From: Burhinus oedicnemus
Taxonomy: Eukaryota; Chordata; Aves; Charadriiformes; Burhinidae
DNA length: 64,000 nucleotides
Assembly (NCBI GenBank): GCA_008921705.1
Contig: VFFE01007186.1
Span: forward strand, 807,122 to 871,121
Direction: 5' to 3'
Shown one piece after another: positions 13,913 to 27,100 of the stretch. The position numbers and the translations under genes are program-made. The stretch's first letter is position 1; each line of letters opens with the position of its first letter. The notes below the pieces were generated by a model. That model was not told where the DNA came from and did not search any database. It worked only from the letters and a program-made list of their open reading frames with translations.

Positions 13913-16900
13913 CTCTTTACGTTTTCCACGGAATGAGATCGCATCCGTAACCTCATACATCACAGCTCTTAAGGAACCAGATTTTCTCTTAGAGAGAGTG
14001 TCTCCAATAAGATGTGTTTGGTGCCGGGTTGCAGGTGGCCTTCCGTATACGTGAAGGGTGAAAGGGATAATGTTCTTGCCAAATGTCATGTCTTAGCTGC
14101 AGGTTTTGTGCTCTCTCAGGTGCAAGGCACCTTTAGACTTGTGACCGTCCTAAGCTGAATGGAGCGAAGGAGTGAGTGTCCGTATCTCTGCAACAGCGAT
14201 AGTCACACAAGTTATTTGGTGAAGGAAACTCGTGACACATCTTTCTAGGAGACCGGCCAGGGCATTTTCTCATGTGTTTGAAGGGGGGGTGGTGTGTCTG
14301 TGGGTGTCTCTCTGTACAGTGGAAGCTCTGTGCCTTTAGGACTGTGATGTGATGGTACGATTTGACTGTCAAATCCTGCAGGTCCATGCAAAAAAATGTT
14401 TTCTTTGGGGAGAAGTGTATGCATTCTCAGCCCATCCTTATTTTACGCCTATTAGAAATCCTTTGTTGTATTTTAAATGCTTTCCTCTAGTATTCTGCAA
14501 AAGGTAACACGCTGAATTGCTAAATGAAACAGCTGAAATTTCATAAATGCTCCTCGTTCCCTGTGTATTTCAAATTTTGAGAAAACATAACGCTGCAGAA
14601 TCATTCATGTGTAGGTTATTAAGAATTCTGTTGTAAACATATTGCATTCTTTTGCCCTACTGAAGTCAGTGGAAGTTTTGCGACCCATTTCAAGAAGAAT
14701 AGGTCCAGGAGAAGGCACCAAGAGTGGCGTCCATTTGTATGGCTACTGAGACACACGAAATGGTGGCACCACTACCATTTTGTATGTGGGGTGGTGATTA
14801 AAACCAAATAAACCCTTAACCATTCCCTTTTTCCTTGCACTGCAAGCATTTCCCCTGGGTAGTCTGAAGAAGATGGGCTCCTTTGGAGGTGAGGAAGGGG
14901 GAGGACAAGGGGGTACCACAAACCCTGGGATGGAGATTTAATTGCAGTTTCAGGGGACTGTTTCAGAGCATTTATGGGCTTGCTGCAGGTTTTAGTGCAG
15001 GAGAGCCCGAGTCCCAAAAAGAGGTTCTTCCCTTCCAGTGGAAGTGAGAAATACAAGAGCTGCATTTTTAGAAACCTGTGTTATGGTATTTTATAATCTG
15101 GCTTTGTATAATGTGGTACTTATCATTAAAGATCTTAAGGGATGAGCGTGAATATATTTGTTTATTTATTTGTTTGAATTCCATTTAGTTTCTAGCCTGC
15201 GAGTCCTATTAATGCAAGTAACCATTGCTTACATGAGTAGTTTCATTAACTGCATGGAAAAATGTTACATATAAATGAAGGTCAGCAGATTAAACTTCTT
15301 ACATTTTATTTAAATTCAAAAGCATGCCTATTTAGCATGTTCTGTAAAACTTTGTTATAGTATTAAAATAATTTAATAATACTGCACTGGCAAGGAAAAG
15401 TAGCTTCCAAAAGTCACTTAAAAGAATTTTAATAATATGAAATGCTGTACTTCCTTTGTTTTCAAAGTTTCATTTGCTAGTCTGTGTATAAAGCCAGTCT
15501 GTCCTCTTGCTGTGTCAAACTATGGTAATTTTTCTTGCAGAGACTTCACGTAAGACCAATGTCTTTCTTTTTAACCAAATTCTGTACCCATTTTGAGACA
15601 GAGACTCCATATTAATCTTTTTTGATGAAGCTTGTTTTTCTGTCTGTTCCACAGGATTTACTGATCCTCTTCTCATTGAATTCACATTCACTTAATACAT
15701 TTAAACTGGAGTGAGATCAGTCCTATAAAATCACTGCTTCTGCAAAAAAGCATTTCAGGTTTACAGCTGGGTGTATACCTTATATGCACATGGTGTATCT
15801 TTGTATATGATGTTGAATGTGACAGAGACTAATGTGAAACCTCTGTATGGCGCAGAGGACTCTTACAGAGAGCTCTGGCCTCTGTTTTTGGACTTTATTC
15901 AGTTCAAAGTCTTTGGGAATCAGTAAACTGGTTTTCATCTCATTCAGCAGGCTGTGATTAGCCCACTGCTACTTCACTGAAATCACTAGGACCTTTTCCT
16001 GGAACTTCTATTTGTTTTGCATCAATCTGGTTCGACTTTTGGCTTGCTTAAATATTTCTCCTGTGGACAAAATGATATTCAAAATATGAATGTTGTTATT
16101 TTCTTAAAAGCCAGATGATTAATACATGTGCTATTTCATAACGATTCTTTTTAAACAGTAAGGACTTGTACGTCAAATGCTATTCTGTATTCTGTTTCAG
16201 TTTGCACTTGTACAAGTAACGGACTAACATACTGTGTTATTAGTATTCATGACATTTCCTTAATAAAACTTTTCAATGAATAACTTTATAGTCAGGCTGG
16301 TAGTTAAACTTCATAAAGTTAAGTGGGTAGGATTCCCCAGCAGAAGGTTTCAGGCTGCATTTTAAGAAGCATCTTGATTGTTCACATTTTTAGGGTTGTT
16401 TTTGTTACATTAATTTAAAGCTAACTGCCTACACCAATTAGTTCAGGTAAGGTATTAAAGCACAGAAATTTGGCACCGTTTCCCCAGTTAAATATAGAAG
16501 ACGCTCAACAAGTACTAACATACTTTCTAAAATTGCATTTCTTTTATAATTACTAGGGAATAGTTAAAGCTAAGTGTGCATATATATATTTATAGTACGT
16601 GCATACATATATAGTTTTGCAAGTTGGGAAGAGCATGACAGCACAATTTTTACATCAGTCAGTACTGATCAACAAAATCTCTTTAAGAATTTATTTCTCT
16701 AAGAATTTTATCTGTTGATAATTTTACAGTTTCAGAAATGTCTGTGTGGTTAGGGATAGTAGAATATTCTCAGTGAAAGAGTGCTGCCAGATAAAGTTCT
16801 AATTTTTCTGAGAGTTTACTATTATGAAATTAGATAGGTTTGAGTGGTTATCATTAAGGAAAACTCCATTATTATTTAAAATGGTTGAATGTGCCAAGTT

Positions 16901-19900
16901 TCTCTAAACAAGAAGTAGATTCTTAAGAAATTAGTTGGAAACTGTGTATAATATAAATTTTATTTTTTATTTAATTTCTCTAGGACTTTGAGCAGTAATG
17001 GTACGTTAGTGCCAGGAACTGCTCGGCCTTAAAATAGGTGTTATTGTAACATTAGTGGGAGTGGGGAACAGACTACTCTGTTCCTATTTTCTGTTCATGT
17101 GAATTTTTGGTCTGATACGATACTTATTTTTAAAAAGGTTTGGGAACTCTGCATGTTATTTGGTAAGCTGCATGACTAGTTGGACGCGTGGGAGGGATTC
17201 ACATCCATGGGCTTTGCACAGATGTCAAATGTCGCCCGCAGTACACCGATTTTGGGCTGACCGTAAAAATTCCCTCTGTATCCAAAAGTGCCAGACAGAA
17301 AGCGCATGAATTTCAGCTTTTGCTGTACTTAATATACTTTTCTGTGCTTTCTCACAGTAAGCACTAGGCTTATTAATTGCAAGCAAGATTCTTCAAATGC
17401 TCTACTCTCATTTATGTCTGACTGCTGACAGAAATGAGTCGTGAAACTTGCTAAGCTTTTCTCCTAAGTTTCTGCTGGAGTACAGGGGCCTCTATTGGTG
17501 TGTGGGTTTCCCGGTAAAGAACATTTAGAGCTGAAAAGCAGAAATTTAAAAAGTTAGCTTTTTATAGAAAGCAATGGTTCCAGTGCTGTCACTATCCCGA
17601 CTGATCAAAGAACATGTCAGTGTCCCAAGCAACCATTGGAGTAACACAGCCTCCTCGGGATCAGTCACAGGATTCTGAAAACCGCTTGGTCCGTCTTTAT
17701 TATATTACTGGTTGGGGGGAAAAAAACAAGTTTTTTAATTAGTTGAAGGCGCATTCTGATCAGACTTTTAAAGCCAGTTTATTAACTTTATTTTTACAGA
17801 TGCCATCCTGCAAACATTTCGTAAGTGTTGATGCTACCCCAGAATGCTGAAGGCTACATCACCACTTGCGGAAACAGAGGTTCAGGATTAATCCTGAAGT
17901 TTTTGTTAACCTCTACCAAAGCTGAATGTACATTGTACTTTTTTTTTTTTCAGATAGAAGGTTTTCAAAAATAGGATCATAAAAAAGTAGTCTTAATCCT
18001 TCTGACATTTAATCAATAGCTTCAGAAAATGCTTAGTACCCAGCAAATCATTTATTTAAAGTCTTTATGAAAATATAGTACTAAAAATGTTACACAAATG
18101 CAGGGATAATAATCATGCCTACTACTAATCGGCCACTGTAAGTTTAGTGGTTGAACTGAAATGCATGAGGTGGAACTTTTTTATTCTCTTCATCCATATT
18201 TGTGCTTTATTGTTGTAAGAAAATAAGGAAAGTAAATTGGAAAAATATCTTTCTCGCAAAGGTCACGATCAAAACGGCAAACTGTGGAAAAAATTTCAAT
18301 ACAATCAAGTTTTCAGATTAATCCTTTCATTTTCAGCCTTTTTTCTTTCCTAATCCCATCAGTGTTAGATCCTACAAGTTCAGAAACTCAAGTGGAAGGA
18401 GATTTATGGAGTTTAGTTCTCAAACTGTACAGACTTCAGAGCCATAGCAAGAATATTCCCCTGCCATAAAGTCTAACGAGTGCAGCGAGTGCGTTGGTTT
18501 AAAGCTCTTCTAAAATGTGTTTTAGCTGTCTGTTGGGGGTGGTTCTGTCCTCTACCTTTTATGAGGCAATTCCTGTCTACTTAGCCAAGGCACACAAGTG
18601 TGCTTTCTCTCCGGTAGCTGTTTCTGAGGATTGCCTGGTGCGCCGTCTCTGAACCCATCCCGTTTGCGCTCAGAGTTTGCATGGAGAACGTATACCGCCG
18701 CTGCTGCATTAAACACATGTGTGTATATATATACACAAAATCTAAAATTATTATAATCAGTGTTTTTTGTTTTTCAGGGCAGCTTTTAGGTCGTATTATT
18801 GATAATGACAGACAGGTGTGTGTTTCTAACCTTACGAATTTTATATTTATTATGCATGAGAATCTAAATTGATTAATGTAAAAACAAAGATCCAGTCCTC
18901 TGAAGTGTCATGTGTTTCATATTACACACAAAGAAGAATTACTGGCAAGAAGAAATATTTGCAGCAGTGGGATCATACGGTGACCAGCCTTTGTCCTGGC
19001 ATGCAGATGGGGGAATATGAGTAATTTTCATCTTTGTGCTACAGCACTGCTGCACAGGAGCCAACTGGAATGAGGCTGTGGTCAGACAAGGTGGTAAAGT
19101 CAGTCGCAGGTGACAGAGATTAGCTCAGAAACTCTGTCCCCTTGCCTTTGCCTGGTCAGAGTCAATCCCTAAGGAGAGCCTGAGTCAGGATCCATGCTGC
19201 TCCCTTGGGAACGTTTTCTGGCAGGAGTCCTCCTCCCAGCACTTCCTCATCGCCCTTGCAGAGCTGGCCTCTCCCTCCGTCCTCCCTCACCGGACCGGTG
19301 ACTCCAAGGAGGATGCATTTCCACCTTTCCATTTGCATTTCCACCATTTCAGCTTTCGAGAAGTGGTAGTCTCTGCATTCCTTTGGCGTGTCCGAAAACT
19401 GGAGGAGGAGGCGCAGCTTCTCCCCGTCTCCAGTGCATCTCAGTTTGAACAGCCGTGGCCAAGCCTAGTTTCCGTAGTCTGGAAATTACACTGCGCGACA
19501 CAAAAGAGCGCAGTGATTTATACATCAACAGTCGCTTTTCTTGCCATAACATTTCATTGTTCTTTTTCCCTAAATCTGTAATTACATGTCTTTGTCCTGC
19601 TACGTGCTGCTTCACAACAAATATAATTCTTACACAGGCTGTGTGAGTGAAAATAATCCTGCTCAATTAGCACAGATCATAAACTTGCATTGTGTGGGAG
19701 CAAGTGGTTGGAAACGATGGATTCAAAATTTGGGGCGTCGCGTCGTCCTTTTCTCTAGTTTAGTAAGTTCTCCCCCAATACTACTGCGTGCTGGTGGGCT
19801 CCTTTAGCCAAGCCAGAGGCTGGAGGTCACTGACGCCTACAGCTTTCTTCTGCTTGGGCCTTAGTACTCTAATTTAAAGTTTCCAGGAAGGCTGCCTGTG

Positions 19901-20640
19901 AATAAGCTGGATTTACTACGTGTGCTGTTTAAATGCTCGCACTTGGAGAAGGGTGTTCATTAGGCGGCAATTGTTTCAGTCGTTTTTTCAGGCCGATTCT
20001 CCATTAAGGAAGATCTTTGGAAAAGGCTGGCAGGCAGGAGAAAGAGGAAAGAAAGTCAGGCTTTTAGGTCTGTGCATTCGAGGACGCTGTGTCGTTGGCT
20101 GTCGTTCTAAACCGCACGCTTCTTGGCCTTAATTGGAACAAATATATCTTATGGTGAAAAACAAGAAACAAACCTGCTGCGGCTTTTGTCCTTGTGAGAA
20201 CAAGGCTCCTCATTTTGTGGATGAATCAATACTATACGTAATTATTTATATTTTTCTTTCGTGAAGAAATGGTGAAGTTTACCTATTAATTAATATGAGT
20301 AGGAAAGACACAATATCGAGTCTAACCCCAAACACTGGCTCACTGCCAGTTTGTGTAAGAAGTCTTCATCTATACTAAGGCAAAAGCACATGCGTGTTTC
20401 ACTTGTAGCACAAGAAAGGAAAAAAGAGCTAAAATAATGATGGTCATAGTGGAGTTTATGAAGAGAAGAAGTCATTGTAGTGTAGCAGTCACGCTGTTTT
20501 GGAAAAGTGTTTTATCAGAAGCACGTGTGGTCCTTGGGTCAGGTAGATCTCTGTCCACCCCAGGTCTGTAAACATGATCCTGGTGAGTGACTGATGCTCC
20601 TTTGTGTTACACTAGTAATATCAGTCAGCATCCTAGTGTG
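13913..20640 (+). other. EFNB2 intron 1, last part (no gene seen)
   Basis: AT-rich sequence, particularly 15060-18300, which has almost no open frame above 60 codons. There is a short TA/CA-type low-complexity patch near 16578-16612 and a T-run at 17940-17950. No RNA gene or mobile element is recognisable. Confidence 0.55.
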
Positions 20641-20643
20641 TTG

Positions 20644-21048
20644 TTAACTCTTAGAGTCTAAGATGTTTCCTTTCCCACATGGCTGCTCGGGGAGGGTTGA
20701 AAGATTATTCTTGTCATTCTCCCATGACCAAAATTCGCAAAATATGTGCAAGAATAGTAGAAATGTTACCAAAGCGGAAAAAACAGGATTGTAGCCCATC
20801 AGACGTTGTACTAGCTGTTGTAAGTGGCCAACTGTGGAAGAAACAACATTGCCTGCCAGGGACGTAAAACCTACTAGAGTTCCCAAAACTGGGATAAGGA
20901 CTATAACATTCAATCCATCTGTAATTTCCAGGATCTGTATAAACATCTTGTTGGTACTAAATTGAGTCAGACCCAAACTATTAAGATCTGGTTTGCTCAG
21001 TCTGTCATTTTGGTTTTGGAAACTGTGTGTTTGTTCCTTTTTGTCCAC
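20644..21048 (-). other. Unexplained 134-codon minus-strand ORF just upstream of EFNB2 exon 2
   Basis: The frame is open for 134 codons in sequence of ordinary AT content, longer than its surroundings would lead one to expect. The product would have two hydrophobic stretches: residues ~40-70, with LIPVLGTLVGF, and residues ~88-108, with VTFLLFLHIF. I recognise no family. There is no promoter or poly(A) evidence, and the + strand is also partly open (20679-20867). It could be a chance ORF, an old mobile-element fragment or a conserved intronic element. It ends about 100 bases before the exon 2 acceptor. Confidence 0.2.
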
Positions 21049-21154
21049 TGCAATTGCTACTTTTCTGGATGAGATTTTATCAAGTGTCTCACATTTTCCC
21101 TTTTTTTCTCTCTCTCCTCCCTTTTTTTTTTTCCTCCTTTTTTTTCTGTTTTAG

Positions 21155-21438
21155 ATTCCTTCCTGGACAAGGATTGGTACTATATCCACAGATAGGAGAC
21201 AAACTGGATATTATATGCCCAAAGGTGGACTCTAAAACTGTTGGCCAGTATGAATATTATAAGGTCTACATGGTTGATAAAGACCAAGCAGATAGCTGTG
21301 CTATTAAAAAGGACAATACACCTCTACTCAACTGTGCCAAGCCAGATCAAGATGTTAAGTTTACCATCAAGTTTCAAGAGTTCAGTCCTAATCTCTGGGG
21401 CCTGGAATTTCAGAAGAACAAAGATTATTACGTCATAT
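21155..21438 (+). CDS. EFNB2: EFNB2 exon 2: most of the ephrin receptor-binding domain
   Basis: The exon encodes residues 42-135 plus the first base of codon 136, with its own first base completing the codon begun in exon 1. It carries most of the ephrin cupredoxin-like receptor-binding domain. Diagnostic features: FLPGQGLVLYPQIGDKLDI at the start; cysteines at about 62, 89 and 101 (DIICPK, DSCAIK, LNCAK), the first and third of which form one conserved disulfide; and the receptor-docking G-H loop in EFSPNLWGLEF. The acceptor follows a ~60-base pyrimidine tract (TTTTAG) and the donor is a strong AT|GTAAGT. Compared with human as I remember it there are a few conservative changes, such as DSCAIKKDN where human has DRCTIKKEN. 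Length and phase match the family. Identification is very secure. Confidence 0.98.
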
Positions 21439-23836
21439 GTAAGTTCAAAATATCAATTATTCATTCTTTTGTATCTTGTCTTGTACATTATAAGCGAACA
21501 GAGAAAAATGTGAATGGGTTTGTATTTTTTTTCTCTGAAAATATTTTCTTGCCAGCATATTTTTAACATTATTCCTACCTTCTCTGGGGCCTCTGTCTCT
21601 TTTTTCCTTGGTTTGTTTAAACCAAATTAGATTGTACTTCTGTGCCTGTAAAGGGCTCCTCCTTTTGTGCACGATACCATGTCCTGTATTCACATTGCGG
21701 GTTGTGTGCAGCTAAGCCACGATGTGTTTCCTCCTCACAGCTGTAGTGATGTGCCATGCCATTGGCCTTGCCCTCTCGTGCCCTTACACCAGGAGTAGGA
21801 GTAGGGTGGCCCAGCCATTCTGAGCTGAGGCATCCTACATGAGGTGCCAGTGCTCCAGGTGGTCCAGGGATTCTCGCAGTGACTTTTTGGCCACTTCGGT
21901 GCCAACTTTGACAGTGTAATTTCCCCTCAAGGATTACTGGTGGGCTCTAGTTGAGCGTGCATAGCTGCAATACATACCTACTGTGTCCATGCATTAGCTA
22001 GGAGGGTTCTTGGGCAAAACCTAGACTAGCACGATCTTGAGTTTCCTCCTTTTTCATGGTCCTGAACTTGTAAAAAGAATGTGCGTGAGACAGACCTGTG
22101 TCCAACAATATGAACTTTGTGTGAGTTTTAGTCTGATAAGTGTTTTATGGCTGAACGCAAGTCTGGAGGTAACTGCTGTGTTTAGTGATTCAAATTACCT
22201 ATGATGCGTAAAGTTAATGATGTGAATCAGGAGTTAGCATAAGCTGAGACCTCAGCCGTACGACAACAATTTACATTAGCTTAGGTTTTGTCATTGTAGT
22301 ACTATGGCCTGTGGATCTCATTTAGCCCCATGGGGACTTCTGAAGTCTTGAGCAAGGTTCACCAGTTAGTAGGAGACGGACAGATGCTGTGCGTTGGCTT
22401 TTCTGCAGTTACAATGAAGTTAGATACTTGTGTGTGTTATTTCTGCCACCTCCTTGAAAACTGGAGGGCTGATAACTATTTCATGTAACGTCTGCCATTC
22501 TAAGTATTTCTTAGTTAAAAATATTGGTAATTCTACAAGTGCTCTGAGCAAGTACTTTTAAAATGGAAATGGAAATGGAAATGCATTTAATATGAATTAA
22601 TGCTCACTTCCCAGTTATATCCATAACGGTACACACTGTGTATTAAACACAGAAACTAAGTAAGAATTCACTGTATTAAATATTAAATGTAGAATGGGAG
22701 ATATAAACCACCGTTTTTTGGTTTTTAAGGTTTGAGAAAAAGAATACTTAATATAGGTGCTCTTGTCTGTTTAGTCGGGGGGTATATAAAAACCTTATCC
22801 CACTTACACAGCATTTAACTGATAAGCTCCCCACTGAAATCCAGTGAGATTTACCAGGGTAAAAGCTGCAAGATTAGATGTTGAGAGACAGTTGTCTGTA
22901 ACTCCAGTGAAAATGTGTAGCACGAAAATGACCATGCTCAAATAGTTGGCTTTAATGATGAAATATGTTCAGTATTTAGTGCTGCTTTTAAAAACATCCA
23001 CAGCAGACTAGCTGTAGTGGAACAAACGGCGCTGTTACAATTATTACCTGAAAATTATGGGCACAAATGGAGTTTTCTGATACCCTGTCAGTTCTGTCAT
23101 ATCTGTGTCATGGATTTACCCAGAGAATTATTAAATACGTCTCATTTTCATTAGTTTTGTATAATTATTTCATTATAGCAATAAGACATAATAGACATTG
23201 CATTTCCTGGAAGATTACGGTATAGGTTGGTTGAAAGAACTTGCTCAGCCTTCAGCCTAATGCCTCAAAAATCACACTGGCCTTGCAGTAATACTGGAAT
23301 GCCTTAGGATATTACTTTCCCTGCTCATTCTGGCATAAACAAATGGCTAATTTATCACTATATTGCTAGCATACTAACTGAGCTGCAGCAGGGGTACCCA
23401 TACATTTTAATAGGTTGGACAAAAAACAAAAAAAAACCCAAAGAAAACGCAGCCATCCTGAAGCTAAAACTCTCGCTTTTCTATCATTCAGGGAGAAAAC
23501 AATGAACTCAGTGATGTCGGTCTCAGAAACACTAAGAGGGGTAGAAAACTAGGCCAGGGCTCAGCTAGGACACCATTTTACAGAGATACTGGAGCTAGAT
23601 AGGATTTTAACAGTTTGTGCTCAAAAGCTCATGACCCGACACAGCCTTGTCAGATACAAGTTCTGGTAGTCAGGATGTTTACTGTCATTTTTGTAAGTAA
23701 TATAATACATCTTAATCACACACGCAAATCAGGCCGTAAATCGTTTGCGTACATCCCTATTCCCAGACCTGTAATTTGACAGGTGTGCTTGGGCCCGAAA
23801 GGGGAATGCGCTGGGTCTCCCACTAACTCTGATACT
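21439..23836 (+). other. EFNB2 intron 2, first part
   Basis: Non-coding. The exon 2 frame runs on for 42 codons into the intron before a stop, so read-through or intron retention would add a hydrophobic-aromatic tail and truncate the ligand before the membrane. No evidence favours that. A short ATGGAA-type hexamer repeat lies at about 22561-22582. Nothing else stands out. Confidence 0.55.
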
Positions 23837-23978
23837 GCTCTCTCTTTCTTTCTGTCTTTTTCTCTTCTCTTCTCTTCTCTTCTCTTCTCTTCTCTTCTCT
23901 TCTCTTCTCTTCTCTTCTCTTCTCTTCTCTTCTCTTCTCTTCTCTTCTCTTCTCTTTCTTTTCTTTTCTTTTCTTTTC

Positions 23979-24013
<35 letters not shown>

Positions 24014-24128
24014 CTCTTCTCTTCTCTTCTCTTCTCTTCTCTTCTCTTCTCTTCTCTTCTCTTCTCTTCTCTTCTCTTCTCTTCTCTTCTCTTCTCTTCT
24101 CTTCTCTTCTCTTCTCTTCTCTTCTCTT
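23837..24128. repeat. Long polypyrimidine (TCTCT)n / (TTTTC)n tract
   Basis: About 290 bases are almost purely pyrimidine on the + strand. The structure is a CT-rich lead-in (23837-23860), about 19 near-perfect TCTCT pentamers (23861-23955), a middle block of TTTTC-type units with length variants (23956-24012), then about 23 TCTCT pentamers (24013-24127). All frames are stop-free, giving spurious SLLFS or REEKR polypeptides. Homopurine-homopyrimidine tracts with mirror symmetry can form triplex H-DNA (established knowledge). Such arrays are length-variable and assembly-prone, so the true length in the genome may differ. Confidence 0.95.
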
Positions 24129-27100
24129 TTGTCTTGATTTTTTGGGTTTTTTTTTGGGGGGATGGGAGTGCTACAAAGTAAAGGCAACGATACATTTTAT
24201 GTGCTAGCTTTTGATTTTGAAGTATTTTAGGGTGTTTTATTCCCTCAACTAAGGGGCATCAAACAAACCTGAGAAGAGAGTTTTCTGAGCCCAGCATCTT
24301 TGCAGTGCTCACTATGGCTGCGTCTACAGCCTAATCTTGTGCTGTTTATGCTGGCAGGCTGCTGTCAGCCCTTTAAGTGTTTTGTGCATCGTCATGTACC
24401 TTTATCATCTTGCCATTATTTGAAAACACGGTTTGTTTTTCTAAGGTAATAGTATGCAGTTTGTGGAGCTGTATTAAGCAGTAAAATCTCTATTCAGATT
24501 AGGGGGTTAGTCATTTTGGGATGAGGAGTTATAACACAGGATGAAGCAGCTTCCTGAACCCTCTGTACCTTTAGGGAAATGTGATTGTACAGGATGTCTT
24601 CAAGCCGTAATTTTTATATCATCCAGATGTATTCATGATAGGTATAGCAGAAGGAGATCTCTTCTACTCACTACTTCCCTAGGTCTAAGCATATAAGAGA
24701 TGAAACTTTTCTCATTCCACAATTCACAATTTTTAAAAAAAGTTAAAATGTAGATGAGTTTATGATAGCTCCTTTCACATTTAATGGTACTTTAATCCAA
24801 AAATAATCTAATCCATTTCTTGGCAAGATATTCCTCGATATGAATATCAGGATCCAAAGAGTTAATTCTGTGAACAGCAGTACTTGGAAAGATGAAACTG
24901 AATGGTATTGGAAAGTGAATAAATGTTGTAACAGAGTGTCCTTGCTTTTTTCTTCTTTGCTATCATCAATTTTTGGTTCCTGGGAAAATAATAGATTCAT
25001 TTTCCTACAGCTACCTGATTTCAGCAGAACTGGAGAAGGTCAAATGTACTTGAGATCTCAGAAGTATTAATGTTAGATTCTCCTAAAATATGCGACCATT
25101 TAGCTAACATATCATAAGTCTCTGAGGAAATCCTTAATCAGATGCATGAACGAAGACACATCATGCCCAACATCATAAATATCTGTGCGAAGGGCAAAGT
25201 TAGGCAGAAGAAGGGTGTGCAGATTTGCAACTCTGATGTTTGCATTAAAAAGTCTTTTTATGTCTTTGCATGGTTAGGGGGTGAAGTACCGTTTCCTGCT
25301 GTTGTGGATTGCTCAGAACGAGCAAAGGGTATCTCCTCCATACTAGGGGACTGATCTGCGCGTACTTGGGTCGTGGTGTAAGTGCTTCAGTACCTCTCAG
25401 ATGCAGCGTTTCTTGTATGGGCGGGAGATATGTTAGCCTAGTACAAGCATATCTAATATGCCGAAGACGTTCGGTGGACAGGAGTTGTCCTGAACCCTTC
25501 CCAACAAACTTGGCCTTTAGTCAGAGGGCACGGAGAGCACTGCGGTACCCTGGCTTGGCACCGAGGGAGAGCCCTGGGGAAGCCTGCGGGCAGCTACGCC
25601 AGAGGGAAGGGAGCAGTGCCGCTTGCCTTCGAGCCACCATCACGCTCCTGAGATAGTTTGGCCAAGCAAGCACATATCCTCTCTCGCTTCTGCTCTTCTT
25701 TTGCATAAGTAAAATGAAGATTATGGGCTGGCATCATCAGCATTAAAAACTAAGTCACCTGCAGTGAAGTCTTTCACCTGTTCAAAATCTGCGAAAGAAT
25801 GGCTTGAGACTTGAAGGGGCTACAGAATGGTCCTAGAAAAGATTCCTCTAAAATGCTTGCTCTGCCTTCAACCTCATTAACCAAGCTTGCCGAGCTAATG
25901 ATGCTCGTTGGCTTTGACATTGGCAAAATGGAATATGCAGCTTTCCTTAAATGTTTTTTTTTTTTTTTGTCAACTTTTTTCAAGTGACCCACTTACATAA
26001 TTGGCCTCTGGCTTAATTTAAAAAACATATATATATATTTGATCCCTGACTGATTTAAAGGTTTATACTGGCTAGTAGCACTACATTTTGAATAAGTGCT
26101 GTAATAGTACTGTGGCTTTTAAAATCGAAACAGTCATTCTGGAACTTTAGCATTAGCTGGGTTTGAAAAAATCACAAGGCTTTTTATGTTTTCACTTTGT
26201 CATTCTGTTACAATTAAAGGGCAATAACTGTCTGAGGAAGAACACATTAAAGGACAATATAGATTGTGCCCTGAAAATACAGCCCAGCTGGGAAGAATAA
26301 ATCTCTTTGTGTGGCCAAATAGATTTACATTAAAATGTTATTTTAGTATTCTGACCAAACAGTTTAAGTGCCGGCTAATCTGGCTGGCTGGGCATTCTGA
26401 CACCTCTCTGAGGCGGGTTTCAGTCTGCAGCCCCCTACAACCTCCCAAACACCCAGCAAGAGCTACCCGAAAGGAAACAGTAGGTTTCCCTTTGTTTAGG
26501 GGTTAATTCTGAACTAGCCAAAAACTGTATCAGAATTTCAGTTCCATGTATTTTGCAACAAAGACATTTTCCATGCTTTTTGTTAAAGATTCTGTGGTCC
26601 AGGAACGTATTGTTATTTATTTTTTGGTGGTGATGGTGTTAATGAAAGCCTGTGTGATAATAGCCACCACGCTTCCAGTTGTATAAAGATCGCATTTTTT
26701 TCTTTCCTTTCTCCTCCTCATTCTTCAGAAAATTAGATAAATGATTTCTTCTTAGTGTAAAATGATATCCAGAGGTCAGTCTTTGACTTTGCTGCAAGTC
26801 TTTTACAGGATATATCAGCAGTACCACTTAGCTCTTGTTGAATTAAATATAAATACAGCTCATACAAATAATATTATTGGAGAAAAAAATCACTGTCTCT
26901 GCAGCCTCAGATTTCTAACAGGGTCTAAGACCTACAGGATTAATGGAGTCATGGTCCTTTGGGGTTTTGTCCCAGACCACACAGGTCTTGTAAGAGAATA
27001 AGGCTATTTCAGATTGATGGACTTTGTTCATATTCGGTGCCATTACCTAGGCAATACCGACCGTTTATCTCCTTTAAAGTAGACAGAGATAGTTCAGCAG

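Noticed and set aside
21439..21566. Read-through of exon 2 into intron 2 as an alternative soluble ephrin-B2 end
   Set aside because: The open frame after 21438 is only 42 codons, the donor is strong, and no nearby poly(A) signal was seen. There is no positive evidence.
23716..24195. Long open frames on both strands with REEKR- and SLLFS-type repeats
   Set aside because: They are translations of the pentanucleotide polypyrimidine tract, which lacks stop codons in every frame. They are not proteins.
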